This document shows positions 41,637 through 49,393 of a stretch of DNA of 64,000 nucleotides, one piece after another. How positions within the stretch are numbered: position 1 is the first letter of the stretch; every line of letters starts with the position of its first letter. The notes beneath the pieces were generated by a model. That model was not told where the DNA came from. It searched no databases and saw nothing but the letters and a program-made list of their open reading frames with translations. The stretch comes from Sphingobium sp. (GTDB lineage Bacteria > Pseudomonadota > Alphaproteobacteria > Sphingomonadales > Sphingomonadaceae), in assembly GCA_020446425.1 (NCBI GenBank), contig JAGRES010000013.1, positions 124,001 to 188,000 on the forward strand. The letters are read 5' to 3'. The position numbers were made by a program, and so were the translations under genes.

Positions 41637-41751
41637 TTCGGGCCACCCAAGCTTCCCGTTCGAAGTCGATAGGGTTGAGGCAACCCAGGGTCGAGTAATA
41701 GCGGGTCGGGATGTAGAAGCATTCGATATAATCGAGCGCATTTGCTGACAA
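41637..41751 (-). pseudogene. Remnant of an IS3-family transposase (OrfB C-terminus)
   Basis: The minus strand encodes ALDYIECFYIPTRYYSTLG followed by CLNPIDFEREA. This is the end of the IS3-family integrase, normally like YIECFYNPxRRHSTLGYLSPxEFE. Nothing of the catalytic DDE core is found upstream, and the frame runs on past the usual end. It is a decayed fragment in the gap between the pilin and nasT genes. Confidence 0.7.
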
Positions 41752-41812
41752 CTGATTGACTTCCGCGATAAATAGGCGTCATTTATGCCGCAGTGCAGCA
41801 AAGCGGGGTCGC

Positions 41813-42394
41813 GTGCGAATAGCGGTTATAGATGAAAGCGCTGCCCGCGCGGCAGTAATTGAGGAAGGCCTGCGTGAAGCAGGCCTGACCGACCTGCACA
41901 TCTTTCTTGAGCGTCAGGGGCTTGCGGCCCAGCTGGAAGCCTGTTCGCCCGATGTTGTTCTGATGAACCTCGAAAACCCGAGCCGTGACATGCTGGAGGA
42001 AACATTTGCGCTATCCCGGGCGCTGGCGCGTCCTATCGCGATGTTCGTCGATCACTCCGACGAAAATACCATTGCCGATGCCGTCGACGCCGGGATTTCC
42101 GCCTATGTCGTCGATGGCCTGCGCAAGGAACGTATCAAGCCGGTGCTTGACCTTGCGGTGCGGCGGTTTCAGGCGTTCAACCGGTTGCAGACCGAGCTGA
42201 CCGAAGCGAAAACGCAGCTGGCAGAACGCAAGGTGGTCGATGAAGCCAAGCGCATATTGATGACAAAGCGCGGTCTTTCCGAACCGGATGCGTACAAGCT
42301 GCTGCGCACCCACGCCATGCAATCCAATCGCCGTATCGCCGACGTCGCGCAGGCGCTGATTACCGCCGAAAACATGCTGGGAGGAGGTTTGTGA
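41813..42394 (+). CDS. nasT: ANTAR-domain nitrate response antiterminator NasT
   Basis: From GTG 41813 the protein has 193 residues. The receiver-like N-terminal domain (RIAVIDESAARAAVIEEGLREAGL) has a receiver fold, but DVVLMNLENPS has Asn where most receivers have the phosphoacceptor Asp region, as in other NasT proteins. A helical linker precedes the C-terminal ANTAR RNA-binding domain (DEAKRILMTKRGLSEPDAYKLLRTHAMQSNRRIADVAQALI). NasT binds hairpins in leader RNAs of nitrate genes and prevents termination. Without nitrate it is held by NasS. The nasS start overlaps its stop (GTGA). Confidence 0.92.
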   Translation: MRIAVIDESAARAAVIEEGLREAGLTDLHIFLERQGLAAQLEACSPDVVLMNLENPSRDMLEETFALSRALARPIAMFVDHSDENTIADAVDAGISAYVVDGLRKERIKPVLDLAVRRFQAFNRLQTELTEAKTQLAERKVVDEAKRILMTKRGLSEPDAYKLLRTHAMQSNRRIADVAQALITAENMLGGGL

Positions 42395-43605
42395 CACAGG
42401 ATCGTTTCCGTATCGGTTTCCTCCCTCTGGTCGATGCCGCCTTGCCAATATTGGCGCGCGAACTGGGCTTTGCGGAGCAGGAAGGCATAGACCTTGAACT
42501 CGTACGCGACACCAGCTGGGCGACGGTGCGGGACAGGCTGATCTATGGGCATAGCGACGCGGCACATCTGCTTGCTCCGCTCGCCATAGCCACGACCTTG
42601 GGGCTGGATCGACCGGCAGTTTCGATGGCTGTGCCCTTTGTGCTGGGATTGAACGGCAATGCCGTCACGCTCGCGCCTTCGCTGGCCGAGGCCCTGGGCG
42701 GCAAGGGGCAGCTGCTCGATTCGCGCACCTCCGGCCAGCGCCTCGCCGAGCTTATCCACCTGCGTGCGCAGGAAGGCGCCAAGCTGCGCTTCGGAGTCGT
42801 TCACCGCTATTCCAGCCATAATTACATGCTGCAATATTGGCTGCGCGCCAGCGGCGTGGACATTGCCCGAGATACAGAAATCTTCACCATTGCGCCTCCT
42901 TTTGCCACCGATGCCCTGGCGGCAGGCGAGGTGGACGGGATTTGCGTTGGCGAACCGTGGAACAGCGTCGCCGTAGAGCGTGGGGTTGGCGTTATCGTCA
43001 ATGTGACATCGCACATATGGCTGCGCGGCGTGGAAAAGGTCCTGGCGATGCCGGCCAGCCGGGTCGAGCAAGAGCCCGAACTGGTCCATCGGCTGATCCG
43101 GGCTTTATATGCTGCGGGCAAGGCATTCGTCGATCCAGAGCGTTCTGGCGCCAATGCAGCGCTATTGGCGCGCGCAGATTATCTCGACGGTTCAGCCGAT
43201 TTGATCGAGCGGGCCATTGCCGACAAGATCAAGCTGGCGGCTGGACAGGAGCCGGTCAGCATACCCGACTTCATGTTCCAGCATCGCGAGGCGGCCAACT
43301 TCCCATGGGTTAGCCAGGCGGCATGGCTGTATGCGCAAATGGTGCTGGCGGGACATACCGACAAAGCGGATGACGACTATGCTGCAGCGCAACGCGTTTT
43401 CCGTCCCGATGTCTATCGCGCGGCCTTTGCCGGCACGAATGTCCCTCTGCCGGGGGCCAGTGCAAAACTGGAAGGCGGGATTGCCAACCCTATGGGAGTC
43501 GGCACGATTCAAGGGCGTTTGACGCTAGGGCCGGACAGCTTTTTCGATGGCCGCCTGTTCGATCCGGAACAGCTTGATAGTTACCTGGACGCAACATCTG
43601 ATTAA
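42391..43605 (+). CDS. nasS: Nitrate-sensing NrtA-like protein NasS
   Basis: A 404-residue member of the NrtA/CmpA family that starts at GTG 42391 behind GGAGGAGG and has no signal peptide. It should therefore be cytoplasmic, as NasS is. Family motifs are FRIGFLPLVDAALPILARELGFAEQEGIDLELVRDTSWATVRDRLIYG, VHRYSSHNYMLQYWLRASGVD and DGICVGEPWNSVAVERG. NasS binds nitrate and nitrite and then releases NasT. Coupling to nasT supports this over a transporter role. Confidence 0.9.
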   Translation: MTQDRFRIGFLPLVDAALPILARELGFAEQEGIDLELVRDTSWATVRDRLIYGHSDAAHLLAPLAIATTLGLDRPAVSMAVPFVLGLNGNAVTLAPSLAEALGGKGQLLDSRTSGQRLAELIHLRAQEGAKLRFGVVHRYSSHNYMLQYWLRASGVDIARDTEIFTIAPPFATDALAAGEVDGICVGEPWNSVAVERGVGVIVNVTSHIWLRGVEKVLAMPASRVEQEPELVHRLIRALYAAGKAFVDPERSGANAALLARADYLDGSADLIERAIADKIKLAAGQEPVSIPDFMFQHREAANFPWVSQAAWLYAQMVLAGHTDKADDDYAAAQRVFRPDVYRAAFAGTNVPLPGASAKLEGGIANPMGVGTIQGRLTLGPDSFFDGRLFDPEQLDSYLDATSD

Positions 43606-43700
43606 CTTTTCTTTCCGCGTTGCAAAAATTGGGCTTGTCGAAAAATGCGAATCATGACATCTTTAAGACATCGGGCGAGGTTGTCCGATGAGATATTCCG

Positions 43701-43813
43701 GCTCTGTCCATCGGGGGGCAGAGCGCAGGTTGGCACTCCGTAAGGAATAAGCCCAAGGCAATGATGCCGCCCCGAGGAAGCATGAGAGGCTGTCCGTCAG
43801 GGCGGCTTTTTTT
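43701..43813 (+). promoter_or_regulatory. Candidate ANTAR (NasT) antitermination leader before nrtA
   Basis: Hairpin P1 is GCTCTGTCC-ATCGGG-GGGCAGAGC (43701-43724), a 9-bp stem with a hexaloop having A at position 1 and G at position 4. Hairpin P2 is GGC-AATGAT-GCC (43757-43768), again with A1 and G4 but a short stem. The 3' arm of P2 is the beginning of the terminator 5' arm, so NasT bound at P2 would block termination. P1 and P2 are 32 bases apart, longer than many known cases. P1 and the terminator are clear, while P2 is weaker on stem length. Confidence 0.7.
43766..43813 (+). terminator. Leader terminator upstream of nrtA
   Basis: GCCGCCC (43766-43772) pairs with GGGCGGC (43800-43806), followed by seven T (43807-43813). 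It lies 49 bases before the nrtA start, so it can only act as an attenuator for that operon. Confidence 0.85.
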
Positions 43814-43862
43814 ATGCCCAGCTTATCCGCCGGATGCCTCCAAAAAATGAAAAGGGGCTGGC

Positions 43863-45290
43863 ATGTTGGACAAACGTAATTTTCTGAAGACTGGTGGCAA
43901 GTGGATGGCTTCGGCGTGCGCCGTGGCGATGCTTTCCGCCTGTGGTGGTGGCAATAGCGAGAAGGCCGAGGCACCTGCTGCTGGCGCAGCAGCCGCTGGC
44001 GCTGTTGAAAAGCCGGTGCTGAAGTTCGGCTTCATCAAGCTGACGGACATGGCGCCGCTCGCTATTGCGAAGGAAAAAGGCTTCTTCGCCGAAGAGGGCC
44101 TGAACGTCACGCTGGAGCCGCAAGCGAACTGGAAAGTCCTGCTCGACGGTGTGATCGGCGGACAGCTTGACGGCGCGCATATGCTGGCTGGTCAGCCCAT
44201 CGCTGCAACCATCGGCTATGGCACCAAGGCCGATCTGATTGCGCCGCTCAGCCTCGACCTCAATGGCAACGCCATCACGGTCTCGAACAAGATCTGGTCG
44301 CAGATTAAGGACGGGCTGCCCAAGGGCGCAGACGGCAAACCCACCCATCCCATTTCTGCATCGGCGCTGAAGCCGGTCCTCGCGTCCTACAAGGCGCAGG
44401 GCAAGCCGCTGAAATTCGGTATGGTTTTCCCGGTTTCGACCCACAATTACGAGCTGCGCTACTGGCTGGCGGCTGGTGGCATCAACCCGGGCTATTATCT
44501 GCCGGGTGACGTCGCGGGCACGACCGCTGCCGACATCCAGCTTTCGGTGACGCCGCCGCCGCAGATGCCGGCGACGATGGAAGCGGGCACGATCGAAGGT
44601 TATTGCGTTGGCGAGCCATGGAACCAGGCCGCTGTGCAGAAGAAGATCGGTGTACCGGTCGTGACCGACGAGCAGATCTGGCACCTCAACCCGGAGAAAG
44701 TCTTCGGCCTGCGCAAGGACTTTGCCGAGAAATATCCGAAGACGACAGCAGCATTGCTCCGCGCGATCATCAAGGCCCAGCAATGGCTGGATGCCGACAA
44801 TGGTGCGAATCGTGTGGAGGCTGTAAAAATCCTGTCGCAGCCCAATTATGTGGGTGCGGACGAGGCCGTGATTGCGGCGTCGATGACCGGTAACTTCACG
44901 TTCGAGCCGGGCGACACCCGCCCTGCCCCGGATTTCAACATCTTCTTCAACCATTATGCGGGCTACCCCTATTATTCGGACGCCATCTGGTACCTGACCC
45001 AGATGCGCCGTTGGGGGCAGATCGCCGAGGAGAAGTCCGACCAGTGGTATTTCGATACGGCCAAGGCGGTCTATCGTCCGGACCTCTATCTCTCGGCCGC
45101 AAAATCCCTGGCTGAAGCGGGCGTAATCCCGGCGGACTCCATCCCGGAAACCGATGGCTTCAAGCCGGCGACCAGCGAGTTCATCGACGGCAAGGCATAT
45201 GATGGCCACAAGCCCAACGCCTATCTCAGCCAGTTTGAAATCGGCCTCAAGGGTAAGGCCACGGTGACGGCGGCGGGCGTCGTCAACTGA
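43863..45290 (+). CDS. nrtA: Nitrate ABC transporter substrate-binding lipoprotein
   Basis: A 475-residue protein that starts behind AAGGGG. The signal has a KR pair ([10 protein letters not shown]) and a lipobox (AMLSACGGG), then an Ala-rich linker. The binding domain carries [44 protein letters not shown], the NrtA motifs [16 protein letters not shown] and [17 protein letters not shown]. It should deliver nitrate to NrtB. It is the first gene after the NasT-type leader. Confidence 0.92.
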   Translation: MLDKRNFLKTGGKWMASACAVAMLSACGGGNSEKAEAPAAGAAAAGAVEKPVLKFGFIKLTDMAPLAIAKEKGFFAEEGLNVTLEPQANWKVLLDGVIGGQLDGAHMLAGQPIAATIGYGTKADLIAPLSLDLNGNAITVSNKIWSQIKDGLPKGADGKPTHPISASALKPVLASYKAQGKPLKFGMVFPVSTHNYELRYWLAAGGINPGYYLPGDVAGTTAADIQLSVTPPPQMPATMEAGTIEGYCVGEPWNQAAVQKKIGVPVVTDEQIWHLNPEKVFGLRKDFAEKYPKTTAALLRAIIKAQQWLDADNGANRVEAVKILSQPNYVGADEAVIAASMTGNFTFEPGDTRPAPDFNIFFNHYAGYPYYSDAIWYLTQMRRWGQIAEEKSDQWYFDTAKAVYRPDLYLSAAKSLAEAGVIPADSIPETDGFKPATSEFIDGKAYDGHKPNAYLSQFEIGLKGKATVTAAGVVN

Positions 45291-45319
45291 ACACACCAGG
45301 ACGGACGGAGACTGAAACC

Positions 45320-46414
45320 ATGAGCAATGTTGCTGCGCTTCGACCAAATACAGAGGAAGAAACAATGTCAACGCTGGGTAACCAGGCCGCCGTCAATGAA
45401 ATACCCCCGGCGCGGTCCGCCGCGCCAACGGTGCCGGAGGAGGATAAACCCCTTCTCACGCCTCCTCCGGTTTCTTCTTCGTCGCGCTTCCTGCCTTCGG
45501 CGGATAAAATCCTAGCGGGCCTGAAAGGTCTGCTGGCGCCGATAGCGGGCATCGCCTGCTTCATTCTGATGTGGGCGGTGTTGGCGCCGCAGGTGGATAC
45601 ATCTCTTGGTAGCCTGCCTGGCCCGCTTGAAGTCGCGGAACAGGGCGTGGCGCTGTATGACGATTTCCAGGCAACGGCGGACACCAAGGCGCAATTCTAC
45701 GCCGATCAGGATGCACGCAACGCCACCCTGCCGGAGGCGCAGCGTCAATATTTTGAATATGCGGGCGCGCCGACCTTTCTCGACCAGATTTTCACGTCGC
45801 TGGAAACCGTCGCATTGGGTTTTGTACTGGCTACTCTGGTGGCGGTGCCGCTGGGTCTGGTATGTGGCCTGTCCAAGCGCGTGAACGCAGCGATCAACCC
45901 GCTGATCCAGATCTTCAAGCCGGTGAGCCCGCTCGCCTGGCTGCCCATCGTGACGATGGTGATTTCCGCGACGATGAGCGGACCCGACCCGATGCTCCCC
46001 AAAAGCTTCGTGATTTCCGCACTCGTGGTGACGCTGTGCTCGCTGTGGCCGACGCTGATCAACACGTCCGTTGGCGCGGCGTCCATCGACAAGGACCTTC
46101 TCAATGTGGGTAAGGTTCTGCGTCTCGGCTTCTTCCAGCGCCTGACCAAGCTCGTTCTGCCAAGCGCGCTGCCCTACATCTTCACCGGCATGCGCCTGTC
46201 GCTAGGCGTTGGCTGGATGGTGCTGATCGCAGCCGAAATGCTCGCGCAGAACCCCGGTCTCGGCAAGTTCGTATGGGACGAATTCCAGAACGGTTCTTCC
46301 CAGTCGCTGGCCCGCATCATGTTCGCGGTGATCGTGATCGGCATTATCGGCTTCCTGCTCGACCGGCTGATGGCATCGCTCCAGTCGCTCGCCAGCCGCA
46401 ACCACAGCGTGTGA
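45320..46414 (+). CDS. nrtB: Nitrate ABC transporter permease
   Basis: A 364-residue inner-membrane protein. The first 70 residues are Pro/Ser-rich and probably cytoplasmic. A first helix (GLLAPIAGIACFILMWAVL) is followed by a periplasmic segment, then five or six helices of the BPD_transp family. The ATPase-contact (EAA) loop is in GMRLSLGVGWMVLIAAEMLAQNPGLGKFV. An inner ATG at 45365 is a possible alternative start. It lies between the binding protein and the ATPase genes. Confidence 0.92.
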   Translation: MSNVAALRPNTEEETMSTLGNQAAVNEIPPARSAAPTVPEEDKPLLTPPPVSSSSRFLPSADKILAGLKGLLAPIAGIACFILMWAVLAPQVDTSLGSLPGPLEVAEQGVALYDDFQATADTKAQFYADQDARNATLPEAQRQYFEYAGAPTFLDQIFTSLETVALGFVLATLVAVPLGLVCGLSKRVNAAINPLIQIFKPVSPLAWLPIVTMVISATMSGPDPMLPKSFVISALVVTLCSLWPTLINTSVGAASIDKDLLNVGKVLRLGFFQRLTKLVLPSALPYIFTGMRLSLGVGWMVLIAAEMLAQNPGLGKFVWDEFQNGSSQSLARIMFAVIVIGIIGFLLDRLMASLQSLASRNHSV

Positions 46415-46418
46415 GGGC

Positions 46419-48113
46419 ATGACAATGACCGCATCCGCACCCATCCTTTCCCTGCGCGGCATCAGCAAAGCCTATGTCGACGCCACGGGGGCCCGTACCG
46501 AAGTACTCGAAGGCATCGACCTCGATGTCTCCGAAGGTGAGTTCATCGCGATCCTCGGCTTCTCCGGGTCGGGCAAGACGACGCTGATCTCGACCATTGC
46601 CGGGCTGCTGGAGCCTGACAGCGGCGAAATCATCGTCAAGGGTCAGCCCAGCTCCGGACCTGGTGCGGATCGTGGTCTGGTGTTCCAGAGCTACTCGCTG
46701 TTCCCATGGTTGACGGTAGAGGGCAATGTGCGCCTCGCGGTGGAAGCCGTGCACAAGGGCCTGTCCAAGGCTGACCAGACCGCGCTGATCAAAGAAAAGA
46801 TCGAGCTGGTTGGCCTGGGCCATGCCATGGACCGCAAACCCGCTCAGTTGTCGGGCGGCATGCGCCAGCGCGTTGCCGTTGCCCGCGCGCTCGCCATGAG
46901 GCCGGAGATATTGCTGCTCGACGAGCCGCTTTCCGCGCTCGATGCTCTCACCCGCGCCAAGCTGCAGGACGAGATCGAGCGTATCCGCGGCGTCGAGAAG
47001 CGCACCATCATCCTCATCACCAACGATGTGGACGAGGCGCTGTTGCTGGCCGATCGCGTGGCCGTGCTCGAACCCGCGCCGCGTGCGAAGATCGGCCGTA
47101 TTTTCGATGTCGGCATCGCCCGCCCGCGTGAGCGCACCGCGCTCAATCATGACGCGTCCTATCAGCATCTGCGCAACGAGATCGTGCATTATCTCGGCCA
47201 GCTCAATCAGGAGCAGAAGTCGGCCGAGGGTGATGAGCGCGAGCTGCCCAAGGTGACGCCGATCAGCCTGCTGACGCCCCCCAAGGCCTATCAGGATGCG
47301 GCGCGCACCAATATGGAAACCCGCTTCCTCGAATTCTTCAACCTGAAGAAGATATACCCAACGCCCAAGGGTCCGCTCACCGTTGTGCAGGATTTCAACT
47401 TGCTGATGGACAAGGGCGACTTCATTTCGCTGATCGGTCACTCGGGGTGCGGTAAATCAACGGTGCTGTCCATGGCAGCCGGCCTGAACGAGATCAGCGG
47501 CGGCGGTATCATCCTCGACGGGCGCGAAATCGACGTAGCCGGACCCGACAAGGCAGTGGTGTTTCAGGCGCCCAGCCTGATGCCCTGGCTTTCCGCGCGG
47601 CAGAATGTGTCGATCGGTGTCGAGCGCGTCTACCCGCACGCCAGCAAGGCCGAGCGCAAGGACATAGTCGAATATTATCTCGCGCGCGTTGGTCTTGGCG
47701 ATGCGATGGACAAGCTCGCCGCCGATATGTCGAACGGCATGCGTCAGCGTGTCGGCATCGCCCGCGCGTTCGCGCTTAGCCCCAAGCTTCTGCTGCTCGA
47801 CGAGCCTTTCGGCATGCTCGACAGCCTGACCCGCTGGGACCTGCAGGACGTGCTGATGGAGGTGTGGGAACGTACCCATGTGACGTCCATCTGCGTCACC
47901 CATGATGTCGATGAGGCGATCCTGCTCGCCGACAAGGTCGTGATGATGACCAATGGGCCGGAAGCCACCATCGGCAAGATATTGGAGGTCGACCTGCCGC
48001 GTCCGCGCGACCGCAAGGCGCTGCTCGAGCATCCGAAATTCTATGCTTACCGCGAGGAGGTGCTGCAGTTCCTCGCCGATTACGAACATGGGGTGAAGGC
48101 CCACGCGGCCTGA
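46419..48113 (+). CDS. Nitrate ABC transporter ATPase, two fused nucleotide-binding domains
   Basis: A 564-residue protein with two complete ABC ATPase domains in one chain. Domain 1 (about 8-240) has Walker A GFSGSGKTT near residue 47, signature LSGGMRQRVAVARAL and ILLLDEPLSALDALTR. Domain 2 (about 300-555) has GHSGCGKST near residue 339, a degenerate signature MSNGMRQRVGIARAF and LLLLDEPFGMLDSLTR. In cyanobacteria these correspond to NrtC and NrtD, which are separate and where NrtC carries a binding-protein-like tail. Here that tail is absent. The fusion would supply both ATPases in 1:1 ratio. Confidence 0.9.
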   Translation: MTMTASAPILSLRGISKAYVDATGARTEVLEGIDLDVSEGEFIAILGFSGSGKTTLISTIAGLLEPDSGEIIVKGQPSSGPGADRGLVFQSYSLFPWLTVEGNVRLAVEAVHKGLSKADQTALIKEKIELVGLGHAMDRKPAQLSGGMRQRVAVARALAMRPEILLLDEPLSALDALTRAKLQDEIERIRGVEKRTIILITNDVDEALLLADRVAVLEPAPRAKIGRIFDVGIARPRERTALNHDASYQHLRNEIVHYLGQLNQEQKSAEGDERELPKVTPISLLTPPKAYQDAARTNMETRFLEFFNLKKIYPTPKGPLTVVQDFNLLMDKGDFISLIGHSGCGKSTVLSMAAGLNEISGGGIILDGREIDVAGPDKAVVFQAPSLMPWLSARQNVSIGVERVYPHASKAERKDIVEYYLARVGLGDAMDKLAADMSNGMRQRVGIARAFALSPKLLLLDEPFGMLDSLTRWDLQDVLMEVWERTHVTSICVTHDVDEAILLADKVVMMTNGPEATIGKILEVDLPRPRDRKALLEHPKFYAYREEVLQFLADYEHGVKAHAA

Positions 48114-48176
48114 CCCTCGCAACAGACGTCCCCCCCAAAAAAGACGCAACCAGAGCATGACAGGGAAGAGACATAT

Positions 48177-49364
48177 ATGAAAAAGACACTGATATTGGGG
48201 ACCAGCGCATTCGCGGCCGCTTTGGCTGCCGTTCCGGCGCAGGCACAGGCGGATGAGGGCTTCACGCTCAAGCCCAGCATCAATGCGCGTTTGCGCTATG
48301 AAATGGTGGATCAACCGGCAACCGATGCCGACGCGCTCACCCTGCGGGTGCGGCCCGGCATCACCGCAAGCAAGGGCGGCATATCGCTCCTCGTAGAGCC
48401 GGAAGCCACGCTTGCCATAGTCGAAGATTATAACAGCACCACCAACGGCAAAGGCGGATATTCCGTGGTCGCAGACCCGGAGAATATCGAGCTGAACCGC
48501 TTTCAGCTCGAATATAAATCCGATGCGATTACCGCGACCCTGGGCCGCCAGCGCATCAATATCGACGACCAGCGTTTCGTCGGTTCGGTCGGCTGGCGTC
48601 AGAATGAGCAGACCTTCGACGCGGTGACCGGCGAAGCCAAGCTGGGACCGGTTGCATTGAATGGCACCTACGCTTGGTCGCGGCGCACGATCTTCGGCGT
48701 CGATTCCGGCCCGCGTCAGGCATTCAGCGGCACCTATTTCTTCCTGGGTGCTGGCGCTGGCCTTGGCCCGGTCAAGATCAAGGCGTTCAGCTATCTGCTC
48801 GATCTTGATGCCAAGGAACCAATCGCGCTGAGCTCGACCCAGACATACGGCGCGCGCGCAACGGTGGATTTCAAGCTGCCTGGCACGGTCTCGCTCGGTC
48901 TGGCCGCAAGCTATGCGAAGCAGATGGATTATCAGGCCAACCCGTCCGACTATTCGGCGGACTATATCGCCGCAGAAGCAAATGCCGGTTTCGGCATGTT
49001 CTCGGCAACCGTCGGATATGAAAAGCTGGGCGAAGACAATGGCAGCTCGTTCCAGACGCCGCTCGCCACGCTGCACAAGTTCAATGGCTGGGCCGACATA
49101 TTCCTCTCCACGCCGCCTGCCGGTCTTGAGGACTTGTATGCCGGTATCGGCGTCAGCCCGCTGCCTGGGCTGAAAGCGGGTGTCACCTATCATGACTTCA
49201 GCAGCGACGCAGGCAGCGTCGACTATGGCTCCGAATGGGATGTCGTGGTCGGCTACAAAATCAACAAGATGCTCGGTCTCACCGCGAAATACGCCAATTA
49301 CGATGCGGACGGTTTTGCCGTGGATACCGAGAAATTCTGGCTGCAGCTCGACTTCAGCCTCTGA
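48177..49364 (+). CDS. Outer-membrane channel of the alginate-export porin family
   Basis: A 395-residue protein with a clear signal peptide (ILGTSAFAAALAAVPAQAQA). The mature part is a beta-barrel with alternating strands (SINARLRYEMVDQPATDADALTLRVRPGI, ELNRFQLEYKSDAITATLGRQRINIDDQRFVG) and a C-terminal Phe-x-Leu (KFWLQLDFSL). The QRINIDDQRFVG stretch is characteristic of the alginate_exp domain. Within this operon, passage of nitrate or nitrite across the outer membrane is a reasonable inference. Confidence 0.85.
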   Translation: MKKTLILGTSAFAAALAAVPAQAQADEGFTLKPSINARLRYEMVDQPATDADALTLRVRPGITASKGGISLLVEPEATLAIVEDYNSTTNGKGGYSVVADPENIELNRFQLEYKSDAITATLGRQRINIDDQRFVGSVGWRQNEQTFDAVTGEAKLGPVALNGTYAWSRRTIFGVDSGPRQAFSGTYFFLGAGAGLGPVKIKAFSYLLDLDAKEPIALSSTQTYGARATVDFKLPGTVSLGLAASYAKQMDYQANPSDYSADYIAAEANAGFGMFSATVGYEKLGEDNGSSFQTPLATLHKFNGWADIFLSTPPAGLEDLYAGIGVSPLPGLKAGVTYHDFSSDAGSVDYGSEWDVVVGYKINKMLGLTAKYANYDADGFAVDTEKFWLQLDFSL

Positions 49365-49393
49365 ACGCAAACAGGAACGACAGGGTCAGGACC

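Noticed and set aside
43730-43748. TTGGCACTCC resembling the -24 element of a sigma-54 promoter
   Set aside because: The -12 GC element is missing at the required spacing, and the site lies inside the transcribed leader between P1 and the terminator.
43812-45371. 519-codon minus-strand frame opposite nrtA
   Set aside because: nrtA has a lipobox, family motifs and a ribosome site. The antisense product has none.
47457-49370. 637-codon minus-strand frame across the ATPase and porin genes
   Set aside because: It spans two clearly coding plus-strand genes and encodes no recognisable domain. It is a GC-driven shadow.
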